Source: JBEKCB01 sp052139675
Lineage (GTDB): Bacteria > Planctomycetota > Brocadiia > CAIUPP01
Direction: 5' to 3'
DNA: 64,000 nucleotides
Assembly: GCA_052139675.1 (NCBI GenBank)
Contig: JBKQWE010000085.1
Location: 26,104 to 90,103, forward strand
A program made the translations under genes and the position numbers. Positions 25,353 to 34,026 of this stretch are shown here, piece by piece. Position 1 is the stretch's first letter. Each line of letters begins with the position of its first letter. The notes beneath the pieces were generated by a model, which saw only the letters and a list, made by a program, of their open reading frames with translations, did no database searches and was not told the DNA's origin.

Positions 25353-25425
25353 GACGCAACGTCTCCGCAGCCGATGATTTTCGTCAGTATGCCACGCCTC
25401 ATCACCGAAGGCAATACAGGGCAGC

Positions 25426-25456
25426 TTGACGGAAACGACCTCGGTCGTCACAATAT
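25426..25456 (+). promoter_or_regulatory. Possible promoter with operator for the MBOAT operon
   Basis: TTGACG at 25426-25431 is followed 17 bp later by CACAAT (25449-25454). Between them lies a perfect dyad, ACGACC-TC-GGTCGT (25435-25448), placed where a repressor would block RNA polymerase. The region is the gap between the divergent GNAT and MBOAT genes. Confidence 0.4.
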
Positions 25457-25502
25457 GAACTCCAAACGGATGTCGCCGACGGAGCACGTTTCAGGAGCGG
25501 GA

Positions 25503-26879
25503 ATGCTTTTTCACACCTGGGTCTTCGCCGCATTTTTTCTGGTGTTCTACCCGGTCTACCTGGCGGTCAAGGGCACCCGTCTGCGGGACTACTGGCTGCT
25601 GCTGTCGTCATACGTGTTCTACGGCTGGTGGAACCCGCTGTACCTGCTGCTCATCAGCTACTCGACCGTGGTGGACTACTTCGTCGTCCTGCGGATGGTG
25701 AAGAGCCCGCACCGGAAACGGTGGCTGGCGCTGGCGGTGACCAACAACCTGTGCCTGCTGGCCACGTTCAAGTACGCCGGGTTCCTGACGGAGAACCTGA
25801 ACGCGCTGCTGGCCGCGCTCGGAGGACAGTACGTCATCCCGGTGCCGAACTGGCTGCTGCCGGTGGGGATATCGTTCTACACCTTCCAGTCCATGAGTTA
25901 CACCATAGACTGCTATCGCGGCCGCATCCAGCCGGAGCCGCGGTTCGTGCGGTTCGCCACGTTCGTGTCGCTGTTCCCGCAACTGGTGGCCGGGCCGATC
26001 CAGCGCGCGTCGAACCTGCTGCCGCAGTTGCAGCAGGAGCAGAAGGTCACGCGGGCGGACGTGACGGACGGGCTGTCGCTCTTCCTGGTGGGCTTGTTCA
26101 AGAAGGTGGCGCTGGCGGACTACCTGGCGCTTTACGTGGACAAGGTCTACGGCGCTCCGGCACAGTACCAGGGTCCGGCGCTGCTGCTGGCGACGGCGGC
26201 GTTCGGGTGGCAGATCTACTTCGACTTCAGCGGCTATACGGACATGGCCCGCGGCATCGCGCGGATGATGGGCTACAAGCTGATGCTGAACTTCAACCAT
26301 CCGTACCTGGCGACGGGGCTTGGGGATTTCTGGTCGCGGTGGCACATCAGCCTGTCGAGCTGGTTCAAGGACTACGTGTACATCCCGATGGGCGGGAACC
26401 GTGAAGGAACGCTGAAGACCTACAGGAACATGTGCCTGACCATGCTCATCTCGGGAGTGTGGCACGGAGCGACGTGGATGTTCGTCATCTGGGGCGCGCT
26501 GCACGCGCTGGGGCGGGTGCTCACGCGCGAGCTGGAAGGGACGGCGTTCTGGATGGAGCGCGTGCCGAAGTTCGTTAAGCAGATGCTGGTGTACGGCTTC
26601 GTCACCTTCGCATGGATCTTCTTCCGGGCGCGCTCGATGGGGGACGCGAAGGTGATCATCTCGAGGATCTTCAACCCGCAGTGGGTGGACCCGTCGTTCC
26701 CGCTGCTCGCGGCGATGCTGGTGCTGATGGTGTGGCTGTACCAATACCTGTATGAGTCGCGGGCGCGCTGGGCGCTGCAGCTTGCGCCGGTGCAGACCGG
26801 GATGGCGGCGTGCATGGTCCTGTACCTGGCGACGATGGTGGGATCGAGCGACCGTCCGTTCATCTATTTCCAGTTCTGA
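25503..26879 (+). CDS. MBOAT family O-acyltransferase (AlgI-like)
   Basis: 458 residues from ATG 25503, preceded by AGGAG. About ten hydrophobic spans. MBOAT landmarks include LLPVGISFYTFQSMSYTID, LFPQLVAGPIQR, QIYFDFSGYTDMARGIARMM, NFNHPYLATGLGDFWSRWHI and, near residue 320, SGVWHGATWMFVIWGALHA with the conserved catalytic histidine. AlgI-type proteins move acetyl groups across the membrane onto exported polysaccharides. The next gene is an SGNH-like protein, the usual AlgJ/X-type partner. It opens a long plus-strand unit that probably runs to 33973 or further. Confidence 0.93.
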   Translation: MLFHTWVFAAFFLVFYPVYLAVKGTRLRDYWLLLSSYVFYGWWNPLYLLLISYSTVVDYFVVLRMVKSPHRKRWLALAVTNNLCLLATFKYAGFLTENLNALLAALGGQYVIPVPNWLLPVGISFYTFQSMSYTIDCYRGRIQPEPRFVRFATFVSLFPQLVAGPIQRASNLLPQLQQEQKVTRADVTDGLSLFLVGLFKKVALADYLALYVDKVYGAPAQYQGPALLLATAAFGWQIYFDFSGYTDMARGIARMMGYKLMLNFNHPYLATGLGDFWSRWHISLSSWFKDYVYIPMGGNREGTLKTYRNMCLTMLISGVWHGATWMFVIWGALHALGRVLTRELEGTAFWMERVPKFVKQMLVYGFVTFAWIFFRARSMGDAKVIISRIFNPQWVDPSFPLLAAMLVLMVWLYQYLYESRARWALQLAPVQTGMAACMVLYLATMVGSSDRPFIYFQF

Positions 26880-26892
26880 GAGGCTGTGCGGT

Positions 26893-28053
26893 ATGACCTC
26901 CAGTGTTCAAGCCGAGCCAAAGGCGCTCGAACTCAGGCGCGAGGAGGCGCTGTACGGCTCGGTGGAGATGCCGTTGTCGCTGCGGCAATGGATGTGGGTC
27001 GCGGCGGTCGTGCTGGCGGTGCTGGCGGGACTGCCGGTCATCGGGCGGCGGCTGGAGGCTTTCCAGCCGGGCCCGGACTACCGCATTCCCTACGAGATGA
27101 GCAGCGACTACTGGCTGTTCGAGCGATACAGCCGTCTGGCGGCGTCGGAATCGAAGACGCTGGTGGTCGGAGATTCGGTGGTCTGGGGCGAATACGTCGC
27201 CGCCGATGAGACGTTGTCTCACTACCTCGCGGCGCCGGACGGCGAGAACGGGTTCGCGAACCTGGGCGTGGACGGGATGTATCCGGTGGCGCAGCGCGGC
27301 CTCCTGGACTGGTACGGCGGAGGCATATCGAACTCGCGGGTCATCCTGCACTTCAATCCGCTCTGGATGGCGTCGCCGGAGCACGACCTTCGCGCGGGAA
27401 AGGAGTTCCGTTTCAACCATCCGGAACTTCTCCCGCAGTTCTCGCGGGAGATCCCGGCGTACAAGGCGTCCTTTGCCGACAGGCTGGCGATCGTGGCGGA
27501 ACGCCTGCTGCCGTTCCGGCCCTGGGTGCGGCACTGGCGCTGGGAGTGCCTGGGCGGCGCGGACCTGGCCCGCTGGACGCTGAAGCATCCGTACGGCAGC
27601 CCCTTCACAGTGTCCGTGAGACGCGGCGAGGAGGACGAGCCGGCGCGACGCGTGAACCTGTCGTGGAAAGAGCGCGGGGCAACGGTGCAGGACTTCCCAT
27701 GGGTCTCGCTGGCGGAGTCGCCCCAATGGCGCGCGTTCCGGGATTCGGTGGAGATGCTCCGCCGGCGCGGCGACACGGTGCTCGTGGCGGTGGGCCCGCT
27801 CAACGAATACATGCTCACGCCGCGGAGCCGTGACGGCTATCGCCGCGTGGTGAGCGAGGTGGGGCAGTGGCTGCGCGAGAACGGCGTGCTGTATTTCGCG
27901 CCTCCGGCGCTGCCCAGCGAGTATTATGCGGACGCGAGCCATCCGCTGCGCGCGGGATATGCGATGCTCGGACGCGAGCTGCTGGCGAGCGAGCCGTTCG
28001 CACGGCTCCTCCAGCCGGCGACCGAAAAGTTAGCGCAAGGAAGGGAAAGATGA
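26893..28053 (+). CDS. Membrane-anchored SGNH-like protein, probable partner of the MBOAT enzyme
   Basis: 386 residues from ATG 26893, 13 bp after the MBOAT gene. One membrane span (about residues 34-54, WMWVAAVVLAVLAGLPVIG) precedes a periplasmic domain. TLVVGDSVVWGEY gives the GDS nucleophile block of SGNH hydrolases, and YYADASHPLRAGYAMLG near the C-terminus gives the Asp-x-x-His pair. Proteins of this kind (AlgJ/AlgX, DHHW families) complete O-acetylation of exopolysaccharide outside the membrane. The target glycan is unknown. The stop codon overlaps the next start (ATGA). Confidence 0.8.
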   Translation: MTSSVQAEPKALELRREEALYGSVEMPLSLRQWMWVAAVVLAVLAGLPVIGRRLEAFQPGPDYRIPYEMSSDYWLFERYSRLAASESKTLVVGDSVVWGEYVAADETLSHYLAAPDGENGFANLGVDGMYPVAQRGLLDWYGGGISNSRVILHFNPLWMASPEHDLRAGKEFRFNHPELLPQFSREIPAYKASFADRLAIVAERLLPFRPWVRHWRWECLGGADLARWTLKHPYGSPFTVSVRRGEEDEPARRVNLSWKERGATVQDFPWVSLAESPQWRAFRDSVEMLRRRGDTVLVAVGPLNEYMLTPRSRDGYRRVVSEVGQWLRENGVLYFAPPALPSEYYADASHPLRAGYAMLGRELLASEPFARLLQPATEKLAQGRER

Positions 28054-28958
28054 GAACCGCAGCAGTACGCGTCATGATGGGACTGGCCCTTGCCGCCGCG
28101 CTGACCTGGGGATGCACGCGCCGCGACGCGGCTCCGAAGGGGACCTCGAAAGAACCATCTCCGCCGGCGGCGATAACCCCGGCGCCGCCCGACCGGCGCC
28201 CATTGATCGTGTTCTCCAGCGACCGATCAGGGCAGTGGAGGCTCTGGACGATTCAGCCGGACGGGACGGGGATGAAGCAATTGACCCAGGGCGGGCCGGA
28301 GGACGCGGACGTGGACCCGGCGTTCAGTCCGGACGGCGCGAGCATTTTGTTCACGTCAACGCGCGGCGGGAGTTCCGGCATCTGGCGGATGACGATTGCG
28401 ACGGGGAAGATGGAGCGGGTCTGCGACGGCGACCAGGCCGGATGGTCGCCGGACGGCAATAGCATCGTCTTCCGCAGGAGCGAGAGGATATTCAGGCGCG
28501 ACCTGGCCGGCGGCGCGGAGAAGGCGCTCTCGCCGGAGAGCTGGCCGCACTGCTCGGGGCCGGCGTGGAGTCCCAAAGGCGGCGAGATCGCGTTCGCGTG
28601 CCGATGGGATGCGGGGAACGGCGTGTACGTGATGCCGGCGGAGGGCGGCGAGCCGAGGAAGGTCTTCGGCGAACAGGGCGCGTGCCAGCCGCACTGGTCG
28701 CCGGACGGCGCGAAGATCGTCTATGAGACCGAGACCAACCTGTGCAGCATCAACCCCGACGGGACGCACAACCGCACCGTGACCTATTACGGCGGAGTGC
28801 AACGCCTTGCCCGATGGAGCCCGGACGGCAGCCGGCTGGTGTTCTGTCAGGCGGCCTCACCGAGCGGTCCGTGGGAGTTGTACACGGTGCCCGCGCAGGG
28901 CGGCGACCCGACGCGGCTGACCGAAGGCGGATCGGACATGTACCCGGACTGGAAGTAG
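28050..28958 (+). CDS. TolB-like beta-propeller lipoprotein
   Basis: 302 residues from ATG 28050, which overlaps the preceding stop. The signal peptide ends in LTWGC (Cys22), a fair lipobox. After a Pro-rich linker come five to six WD40/TolB-like blades with the repeated W/FSPDG motif (PAFSPDGASILFTS, GWSPDGNSIVFRR, HWSPDGAKIVYET, RWSPDGSRLVFCQ). It lacks the N-terminal domain of true TolB and is not beside tol-pal genes, so a binding or scaffold role in the envelope is more likely than the Tol system. Close packing with neighbours suggests shared transcription with the MBOAT gene. Confidence 0.85.
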   Translation: MRTAAVRVMMGLALAAALTWGCTRRDAAPKGTSKEPSPPAAITPAPPDRRPLIVFSSDRSGQWRLWTIQPDGTGMKQLTQGGPEDADVDPAFSPDGASILFTSTRGGSSGIWRMTIATGKMERVCDGDQAGWSPDGNSIVFRRSERIFRRDLAGGAEKALSPESWPHCSGPAWSPKGGEIAFACRWDAGNGVYVMPAEGGEPRKVFGEQGACQPHWSPDGAKIVYETETNLCSINPDGTHNRTVTYYGGVQRLARWSPDGSRLVFCQAASPSGPWELYTVPAQGGDPTRLTEGGSDMYPDWK

Positions 28959-28970
28959 AGGAGTTTCCCA

Positions 28971-30740
28971 GTGGCAGGCGGCGGTTGGAAAAAGATTATT
29001 CTACTGCTGGCCGTAACGACCGCGGCGGCCATTTCGGCGGGCTGCCATCGTCAGCCGGCGCCGGCGTCTGCGCCCAAGGCTGCTGAGATCGCGGGGCCTT
29101 TCACGCGACTGTTCGACACCGGGGCCGCACTTTCGCGGACTCTGACTGCCGCTGATCTTTCCGCAAATGAAGGCTGGACAGCGGTGGCGGAGGATGTCAC
29201 GGCGCACGAGTTCGCCGGGGATGCGGTGGTCGTCAACGACAAACTGGCGTTGGTCCTGTCCGCGAACGGCGCAGGCGCGAGCCTCTATTCAAGGGCAGGG
29301 CAGGCCCTGCGACTGCGCGCCGTGTTGGCGCCTGTCGGCGATGTCGGGGAAATGCCGCTCGCGGGTCTCAGGATTTCCGAGAACAGCTTTGCGGCGGTCG
29401 CCCTGGAGTGCACGTTCACGTCCAGGGCGGGGAAGGCGGCCGCGGTCGCGTACCGCCTGACCACGGGCGCGAACCTGGTGGAGGTGCGCCCGGGCAAAGG
29501 GGCGGAGCGGCTGCGCATCGAGCAGGAGATCAAGCACGTCGTGGTCCCGGACTACTTTGCGGATGACGTGGTGGTCAGCGCCGGGAGTTCCGGCCGGTCG
29601 CGGGTGGGCTTGCCCGCGGAGAACTGCCTGGTCAACCTCACGGGCGAGGGCGATGCGATCACCGCGTGCGTCTGGAAGTACGGGCAGGCCGACGTGGACG
29701 CGATCATGGAAGGAACGGGAGAGAAGGCCTCATTCCAGGGCATCGAGATCGGGTGCGTGGCGGGGAAGAGCCTTTGGGTTGCCCTTCTGGAAGGACCGGG
29801 CATCTGGCACAGCCGGAGGCTTGCGGCGGGCGAGACCGGCGAGGTGGAACTGGCGTGGAGACGGCCTTTCGCGGCGCAGTGGCGATGCGACGTGATCGGC
29901 GCCGGTGGTCTTGCGCATTCGAGCAGTTTTGCGGATGCCCCCGGCGCAGGCGCGGATGCGGCGCGGTGCTGGTTCGACCATGAGCGGGCGTTCGTGCGGC
30001 TCCTCGAACCGCCGCCGGGAGAGGCGAACGCGACGGCTACAGAGGGCGGGATGACGCTGGTGGTCTATCCCATTGACCGCAGCCCGGCGACGCCGCTGAC
30101 GGCGTTCTGCATTAACGATGTCATGCGCAGCGCATTGGGCACGGGCCCGTGCCAATATGTTTTAGAGGCGGAAGGGATGGGGACGGAATACCCGGCGACG
30201 CCCGACCTGGTCAGCCGGTGGCTGGAGGAGCAGTTCCGGAAAGGGAAGCTGAGGAAGGAATCGGCGGCGCTGCGGGAGCGGCTCGACCAGATGACGCATC
30301 ACATCGAGGAGGTCCAGGGCCGGATCAGGGATTACGGAAAGCTGGCGGATAGTATACAATCAGCCTGCGCCGACCTGGGACCGAACGGGCCGCTGGCACA
30401 GAAGGTGCTGAAGCTCCTGGAGGAAATGCGGCGCGCGGTCGCAGACGATGAGGACATCCGCCGGTCGGCGGAGCAAGTGACGCAGGAGGTCCTCGCGCTG
30501 GCTGAGAAGGAGGTCGGCGCGGACGAATGGCAGGCGGAGATGGGAAAGGTGCGCGCGCTGGGCGCGACCCAGGACAGTTCCCTGGCGCGGTGCCGAATGA
30601 TTTTGCGGCAGGTCATACAGTTGTGCAGAGGAGCGGAAGGGACGGCGGCGGACTTTGCGGACAGGATTAAGAAGCTGGCGCAGTCCGGGCTTCGCAAGGA
30701 AGCCCCCATTCATGAGGAGAGAGGCAATGGCTCGGAATAG
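28971..30740 (+). CDS. Large lipoprotein of unknown family, paralogue of the next gene
   Basis: 589 residues from GTG 28971 (AGGAG about 8 nt upstream). The signal peptide ends in ISAGC (Cys25), a lipobox. Residues 45-400 are beta-rich: RLFDTGAALSRTLTAADLSA, HEFAGDAVVVNDKLALVLSA, VVPDYFADDVVVS and YVLEAEGM. Residues 405-580 are helical and heptad-like (LRERLDQMTHHIEEVQGRIR). The same blocks occur in the same order in the product of 30727-33072 (RLFDTGAASADPLSAAALSQ, HEFAGDAVFLNNRLAVAL, VMPDFFADDIML), showing duplication. I recognise no family; the last 14 bp overlap the next gene. Confidence 0.8.
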   Translation: MAGGGWKKIILLLAVTTAAAISAGCHRQPAPASAPKAAEIAGPFTRLFDTGAALSRTLTAADLSANEGWTAVAEDVTAHEFAGDAVVVNDKLALVLSANGAGASLYSRAGQALRLRAVLAPVGDVGEMPLAGLRISENSFAAVALECTFTSRAGKAAAVAYRLTTGANLVEVRPGKGAERLRIEQEIKHVVVPDYFADDVVVSAGSSGRSRVGLPAENCLVNLTGEGDAITACVWKYGQADVDAIMEGTGEKASFQGIEIGCVAGKSLWVALLEGPGIWHSRRLAAGETGEVELAWRRPFAAQWRCDVIGAGGLAHSSSFADAPGAGADAARCWFDHERAFVRLLEPPPGEANATATEGGMTLVVYPIDRSPATPLTAFCINDVMRSALGTGPCQYVLEAEGMGTEYPATPDLVSRWLEEQFRKGKLRKESAALRERLDQMTHHIEEVQGRIRDYGKLADSIQSACADLGPNGPLAQKVLKLLEEMRRAVADDEDIRRSAEQVTQEVLALAEKEVGADEWQAEMGKVRALGATQDSSLARCRMILRQVIQLCRGAEGTAADFADRIKKLAQSGLRKEAPIHEERGNGSE

Positions 30741-33072
30741 CTGGAGCGGCCGGATGGTCCTGGCGGCTTTTGTCGTGCTGGCCGGGACGGCGGGGCTGGC
30801 CTCGGCGGCGGATGCGCAAAGGCCGAAGAACCTCCTGGCGAATCCGAGCTTCGAGATGGGAGCGGATCCGTGGGAGATGGATTCGGCGGACGGCTGCGAG
30901 GCGCGGTTCACGGTGGATAAGCAGGACGCGCGGGACGGCGAGTTCAGCGCGCTGGTTACGGTGGATAAGGTGGCTGAATACGGAGTGCAACTGGGGCAGA
31001 AAATTCCCGCCGGGCGGGTGGGCGGCACCTACACGTTTGCGGTCCTGGCCAAGGCCGTGGAAGGGCCGGCGACAATCGCCCTGCGAGTGGAGCGCGGCGC
31101 CGAGCCGTGGGATGCGCCCGGGCAGAGCGAGCCGGTCGCGCTGCGGAAGGACCAGTGGACGGAACTGCACATCACGTTCAAGGTGGACAAGCCATACCCC
31201 GAAGGATGGTTCGCCTTCGTGTCTTGCGGCCAGGCGAAGAGCCGGTTCCGGCTGGACGGCGCGCGGCTGTACGAGGGAGAGTACGTCGCTTACCAGAAGG
31301 AAGCGCAGGCGGTGACGGCGGATGCAGGAGTGCGGCTGTTCGACACCGGCGCGGCTTCCGCCGATCCGCTTTCCGCGGCGGCGCTGTCGCAAAGGAGCGG
31401 CTGGACGCAATTGCCCGAGGACCAGGTGAAGCACGAATTCGCCGGCGACGCGGTCTTCCTGAACAACCGCCTGGCGGTGGCGCTGAGGCGAGGCGGGCAC
31501 GGCGCGGAATTGTATTCGGCGGGAGCCGAGGGCTGGAAGGAACGAGCGGCGCTGGTCCCGGTCGGCCAGGGGCCGACGGATCCGGGCAAGATTCAACTCT
31601 CGTCGGTCAAGGTCGTGGAAAATAACCCGGGAGACGTGAAGGTCGAGGCGGCGTTCCAGGCGGACGGAAAGCCGCTGAGCGTGGGATACGAACTCAAGAT
31701 CGGCCAGCTTTACGTCAAGACGGAGCCGAAGGAAGGCGTCCGCGCCCTGCGGGTCGAGGCCGCGTGCCGCTTCGCGGTGATGCCGGACTTCTTCGCGGAC
31801 GACATTATGCTGGACGCGACGGAGTTGCCGGTCGCGCGGGCGGAGCTGCCGAGCGAGAACTTCCTGCTGGAGATGCTCGAGGGGAACGACGCGTTGCTGA
31901 TGAGCGTCTGGACGGAGCAGGACGAGGACGTGGCCGTCACGCTGAACGGGCAGGACGCGGCCAAGAGGATTGACGGCGCGGAGATCCAGTATGGCGCCAA
32001 GGGAAACGTGTGGGTCGCGGTGATGACGGCGCCGCAGATCTGGCACGTGCGGGACATCGGCCCGCAGGACATGAAGAAGGTGATTCCGCTGGAGTGGAAA
32101 CAGCCTTATCCGGCGGTCTGGCGGGTGGACTGGCACAGGACCGACAAGCTGGCGGACAGTTGGGAGATGATCATGGAGCGCCCGGACGGGGCGTTCGCCA
32201 AGTACGGCTGGTTCCGCGGCATGGACGAGGTTCCGGCTGACCGCACGCGGTGGGCGACGGTGCTCGGCGATTTTCTCTATCCGTGCTGGATAGACAAGGA
32301 CGGCCGCGGGAACCTGCAACCGCAGCCCTTCAGGCAGCGCGCGCGGTTCCAGGGACCGACGTTGATCTATCCCATCATGAGGCTGGGCGGCACGCCGCTG
32401 GACGCTTACACGGTGGTGGACGTGGTCCGCGCGACGCTGGGCGTGGGGCCCTGCGAGTACGTGCTGGACGTGGAAGGACAGCGCGCGCACTCCATGGGGA
32501 TTGCGACGTGCGCGTGCCGGGACACCCTCACGCCGATTTACGAGCAGCATCAGCAGGGGCAGCGCAAGGCGGAGATCGAGCGCGCTCTCACCGATGTTAT
32601 GCTCTTCGTGCGATTCATCCGCGGCCGGGTCGAGACGTACGTGACCTTCGGCCACGATATGTCGGGATACCTGGCCGAGTACGGAAAGGCGCATCCCGAG
32701 CTAGCCCCGCAGGTCGCGGAACTGGAGCGGCTGACCCGGGTCATTGACGAAAGGTACAACCGGCTGAGGGAGAACATCAAGACGCCCGACCAGACGCAGG
32801 AACTCGTGGACGCCTTCCGGAAGGCGCATCTGACCGACGAAACTCCGCAGGCGCTGGACGCGTGCAAGGAATTCACGAAGGCGCTGGTGGTGATCGGCGG
32901 CAGCCAGGACGAACTCGCCGGCGAGTGCCGGCAGGCGGTGAAGGTGCTGCGGCAGCAGGCGGGGCTCGCGATTGCGACGGACATCCGGATGGTGGAACTG
33001 GCCAAGGAGGTCCGCAAACGAAGCCAGGAAGTGCTGCGCAGGCCGTCCTTCCATGAATGGCCGAGGTATTGA
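30727..33072 (+). CDS. Large exported protein with N-terminal carbohydrate-binding-like domain, paralogue of the preceding gene
   Basis: 781 residues from ATG 30727, inside the end of the preceding gene (14-bp overlap). The signal peptide is cleaved near residue 27 (AGLASA); there is no lipobox, unlike its paralogue. Residues 32-190 resemble a CBM4/9-type beta-sandwich (NLLANPSFEMGADPWEMD, EYGVQLGQKIPAGRVGGTY, RLDGARLYEGEYV). Residues 200-600 match the beta-rich body of the upstream protein, and the C-terminal 170 residues are helical. The extra domain suggests one partner binds glycan and the other anchors the complex to the membrane. Function unknown. Confidence 0.82.
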   Translation: MARNSWSGRMVLAAFVVLAGTAGLASAADAQRPKNLLANPSFEMGADPWEMDSADGCEARFTVDKQDARDGEFSALVTVDKVAEYGVQLGQKIPAGRVGGTYTFAVLAKAVEGPATIALRVERGAEPWDAPGQSEPVALRKDQWTELHITFKVDKPYPEGWFAFVSCGQAKSRFRLDGARLYEGEYVAYQKEAQAVTADAGVRLFDTGAASADPLSAAALSQRSGWTQLPEDQVKHEFAGDAVFLNNRLAVALRRGGHGAELYSAGAEGWKERAALVPVGQGPTDPGKIQLSSVKVVENNPGDVKVEAAFQADGKPLSVGYELKIGQLYVKTEPKEGVRALRVEAACRFAVMPDFFADDIMLDATELPVARAELPSENFLLEMLEGNDALLMSVWTEQDEDVAVTLNGQDAAKRIDGAEIQYGAKGNVWVAVMTAPQIWHVRDIGPQDMKKVIPLEWKQPYPAVWRVDWHRTDKLADSWEMIMERPDGAFAKYGWFRGMDEVPADRTRWATVLGDFLYPCWIDKDGRGNLQPQPFRQRARFQGPTLIYPIMRLGGTPLDAYTVVDVVRATLGVGPCEYVLDVEGQRAHSMGIATCACRDTLTPIYEQHQQGQRKAEIERALTDVMLFVRFIRGRVETYVTFGHDMSGYLAEYGKAHPELAPQVAELERLTRVIDERYNRLRENIKTPDQTQELVDAFRKAHLTDETPQALDACKEFTKALVVIGGSQDELAGECRQAVKVLRQQAGLAIATDIRMVELAKEVRKRSQEVLRRPSFHEWPRY

Positions 33073-33076
33073 GGCC

Positions 33077-33973
33077 ATGAAGCCCGTCGAGATGCGACGC
33101 TGCGTCTTGGTCATGCTGGCGGGAGCGGTGTTGCTCCTGGGCTGCCTGGTCAACTGCGGCTGCCGGAAGAAGGATAACTCGCCGGCGACGCCCGTCCAGT
33201 CCATCCGGACCGCGGGCGGGATCGAGATGGTCCTCGTTCCCGCCGGCGATTTTCTCATGGGGAACGATCGCGGCGAAGAGGACGAGAAGCCGGCGCACCG
33301 GGTCCACGTGAGCAGTTTCTATATGGACAAATTCGAGGTGACGCAGAAGTCCTTCGAGGGACTGATGGGGACGAACCCGTCCAAGTTCAAAGGCCCGGAC
33401 AAACCGGTGGAGCGGGTCAGTTGGCTCGCGGCGGTCAAGTACTGCAACATGCGATCGCTGAAGGAGGGACTCAAGCCCTGCTACGACCTGGAGACCATGG
33501 CGTGCAACTTCGATGCGGACGGGTATCGGCTGCCGACCGAGGCGGAATGGGAGTGCGCCTGCCGCGCCGGGAGCACGACGGATTATTCCTTCGGAAACGA
33601 TCCGGCGCTGCTGCGCGACTACGGCTGGTTCAAGGACAACTCCGGCGAGACGACGAATCCCGTGGGCGAGAAGCGGCCGAACGCGTGGGGCCTGCACGAC
33701 ATGCACGGGAACGTCTCGGAGTGGTGCAACGACTTCTACGCGGAAGATGCCTATCGCCAGTCCGGCGGCGACGAGCCGCATGGGCCGGCGACCGGAGAGA
33801 AGCGCGTGCTTCGCGGCGGGAACTGGCGGAGCGATGCCGGCCAGTGCCGGTCGAGCGCGCGATCGGCGGAGTCGCCCGGATTTGCCGACGTGTGCTTCGG
33901 CTACGAGACCTACGGCTTCCGGTGCGCGCGGAAGGCGGCGCCGGGAGCCGGCAAGCAGGGCGGCGGGACTTGA
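33077..33973 (+). CDS. SUMF1/FGE-like domain lipoprotein
   Basis: 298 residues from ATG 33077, 4 bp after the previous stop. VLLLGC (Cys23) is a likely lipobox. The formylglycine-generating-enzyme-like domain runs from about residue 48: GIEMVLVPAGDFLMGND, YMDKFEVTQKSFEGLMG, PVERVSWLAAVKYCN, YRLPTEAEWECACRAG, NAWGLHDMHGNVSEWCND and GFRCAR. In the region that carries the two copper-binding cysteines of true FGE the sequence is AGQCRSSARS, with a serine at the main cysteine position, so sulfatase activation is doubtful. No sulfatase gene lies in the window. SUMF1-like folds also serve as binding modules. Confidence 0.88.
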   Translation: MKPVEMRRCVLVMLAGAVLLLGCLVNCGCRKKDNSPATPVQSIRTAGGIEMVLVPAGDFLMGNDRGEEDEKPAHRVHVSSFYMDKFEVTQKSFEGLMGTNPSKFKGPDKPVERVSWLAAVKYCNMRSLKEGLKPCYDLETMACNFDADGYRLPTEAEWECACRAGSTTDYSFGNDPALLRDYGWFKDNSGETTNPVGEKRPNAWGLHDMHGNVSEWCNDFYAEDAYRQSGGDEPHGPATGEKRVLRGGNWRSDAGQCRSSARSAESPGFADVCFGYETYGFRCARKAAPGAGKQGGGT

Positions 33974-34026
33974 ACCCGCGTCCTCCGGCCCCAGTCCGGG
34001 CAGCAACCGGTCAGGGGTGACGGGCA

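Noticed and set aside
28050..28958. Annotation as TolB of the Tol-Pal system
   Set aside because: No tol or pal genes nearby, the TolB N-terminal domain is missing and the protein is a lipoprotein.
30667..32694. Open frame of 675 codons opposite the large exported paralogue
   Set aside because: Shadow frame; the plus strand has a signal peptide, a binding domain and a paralogue next door.
33077..33973. Annotation as an active sulfatase-maturing enzyme
   Set aside because: The copper-site cysteine position is serine and no sulfatase gene is present.
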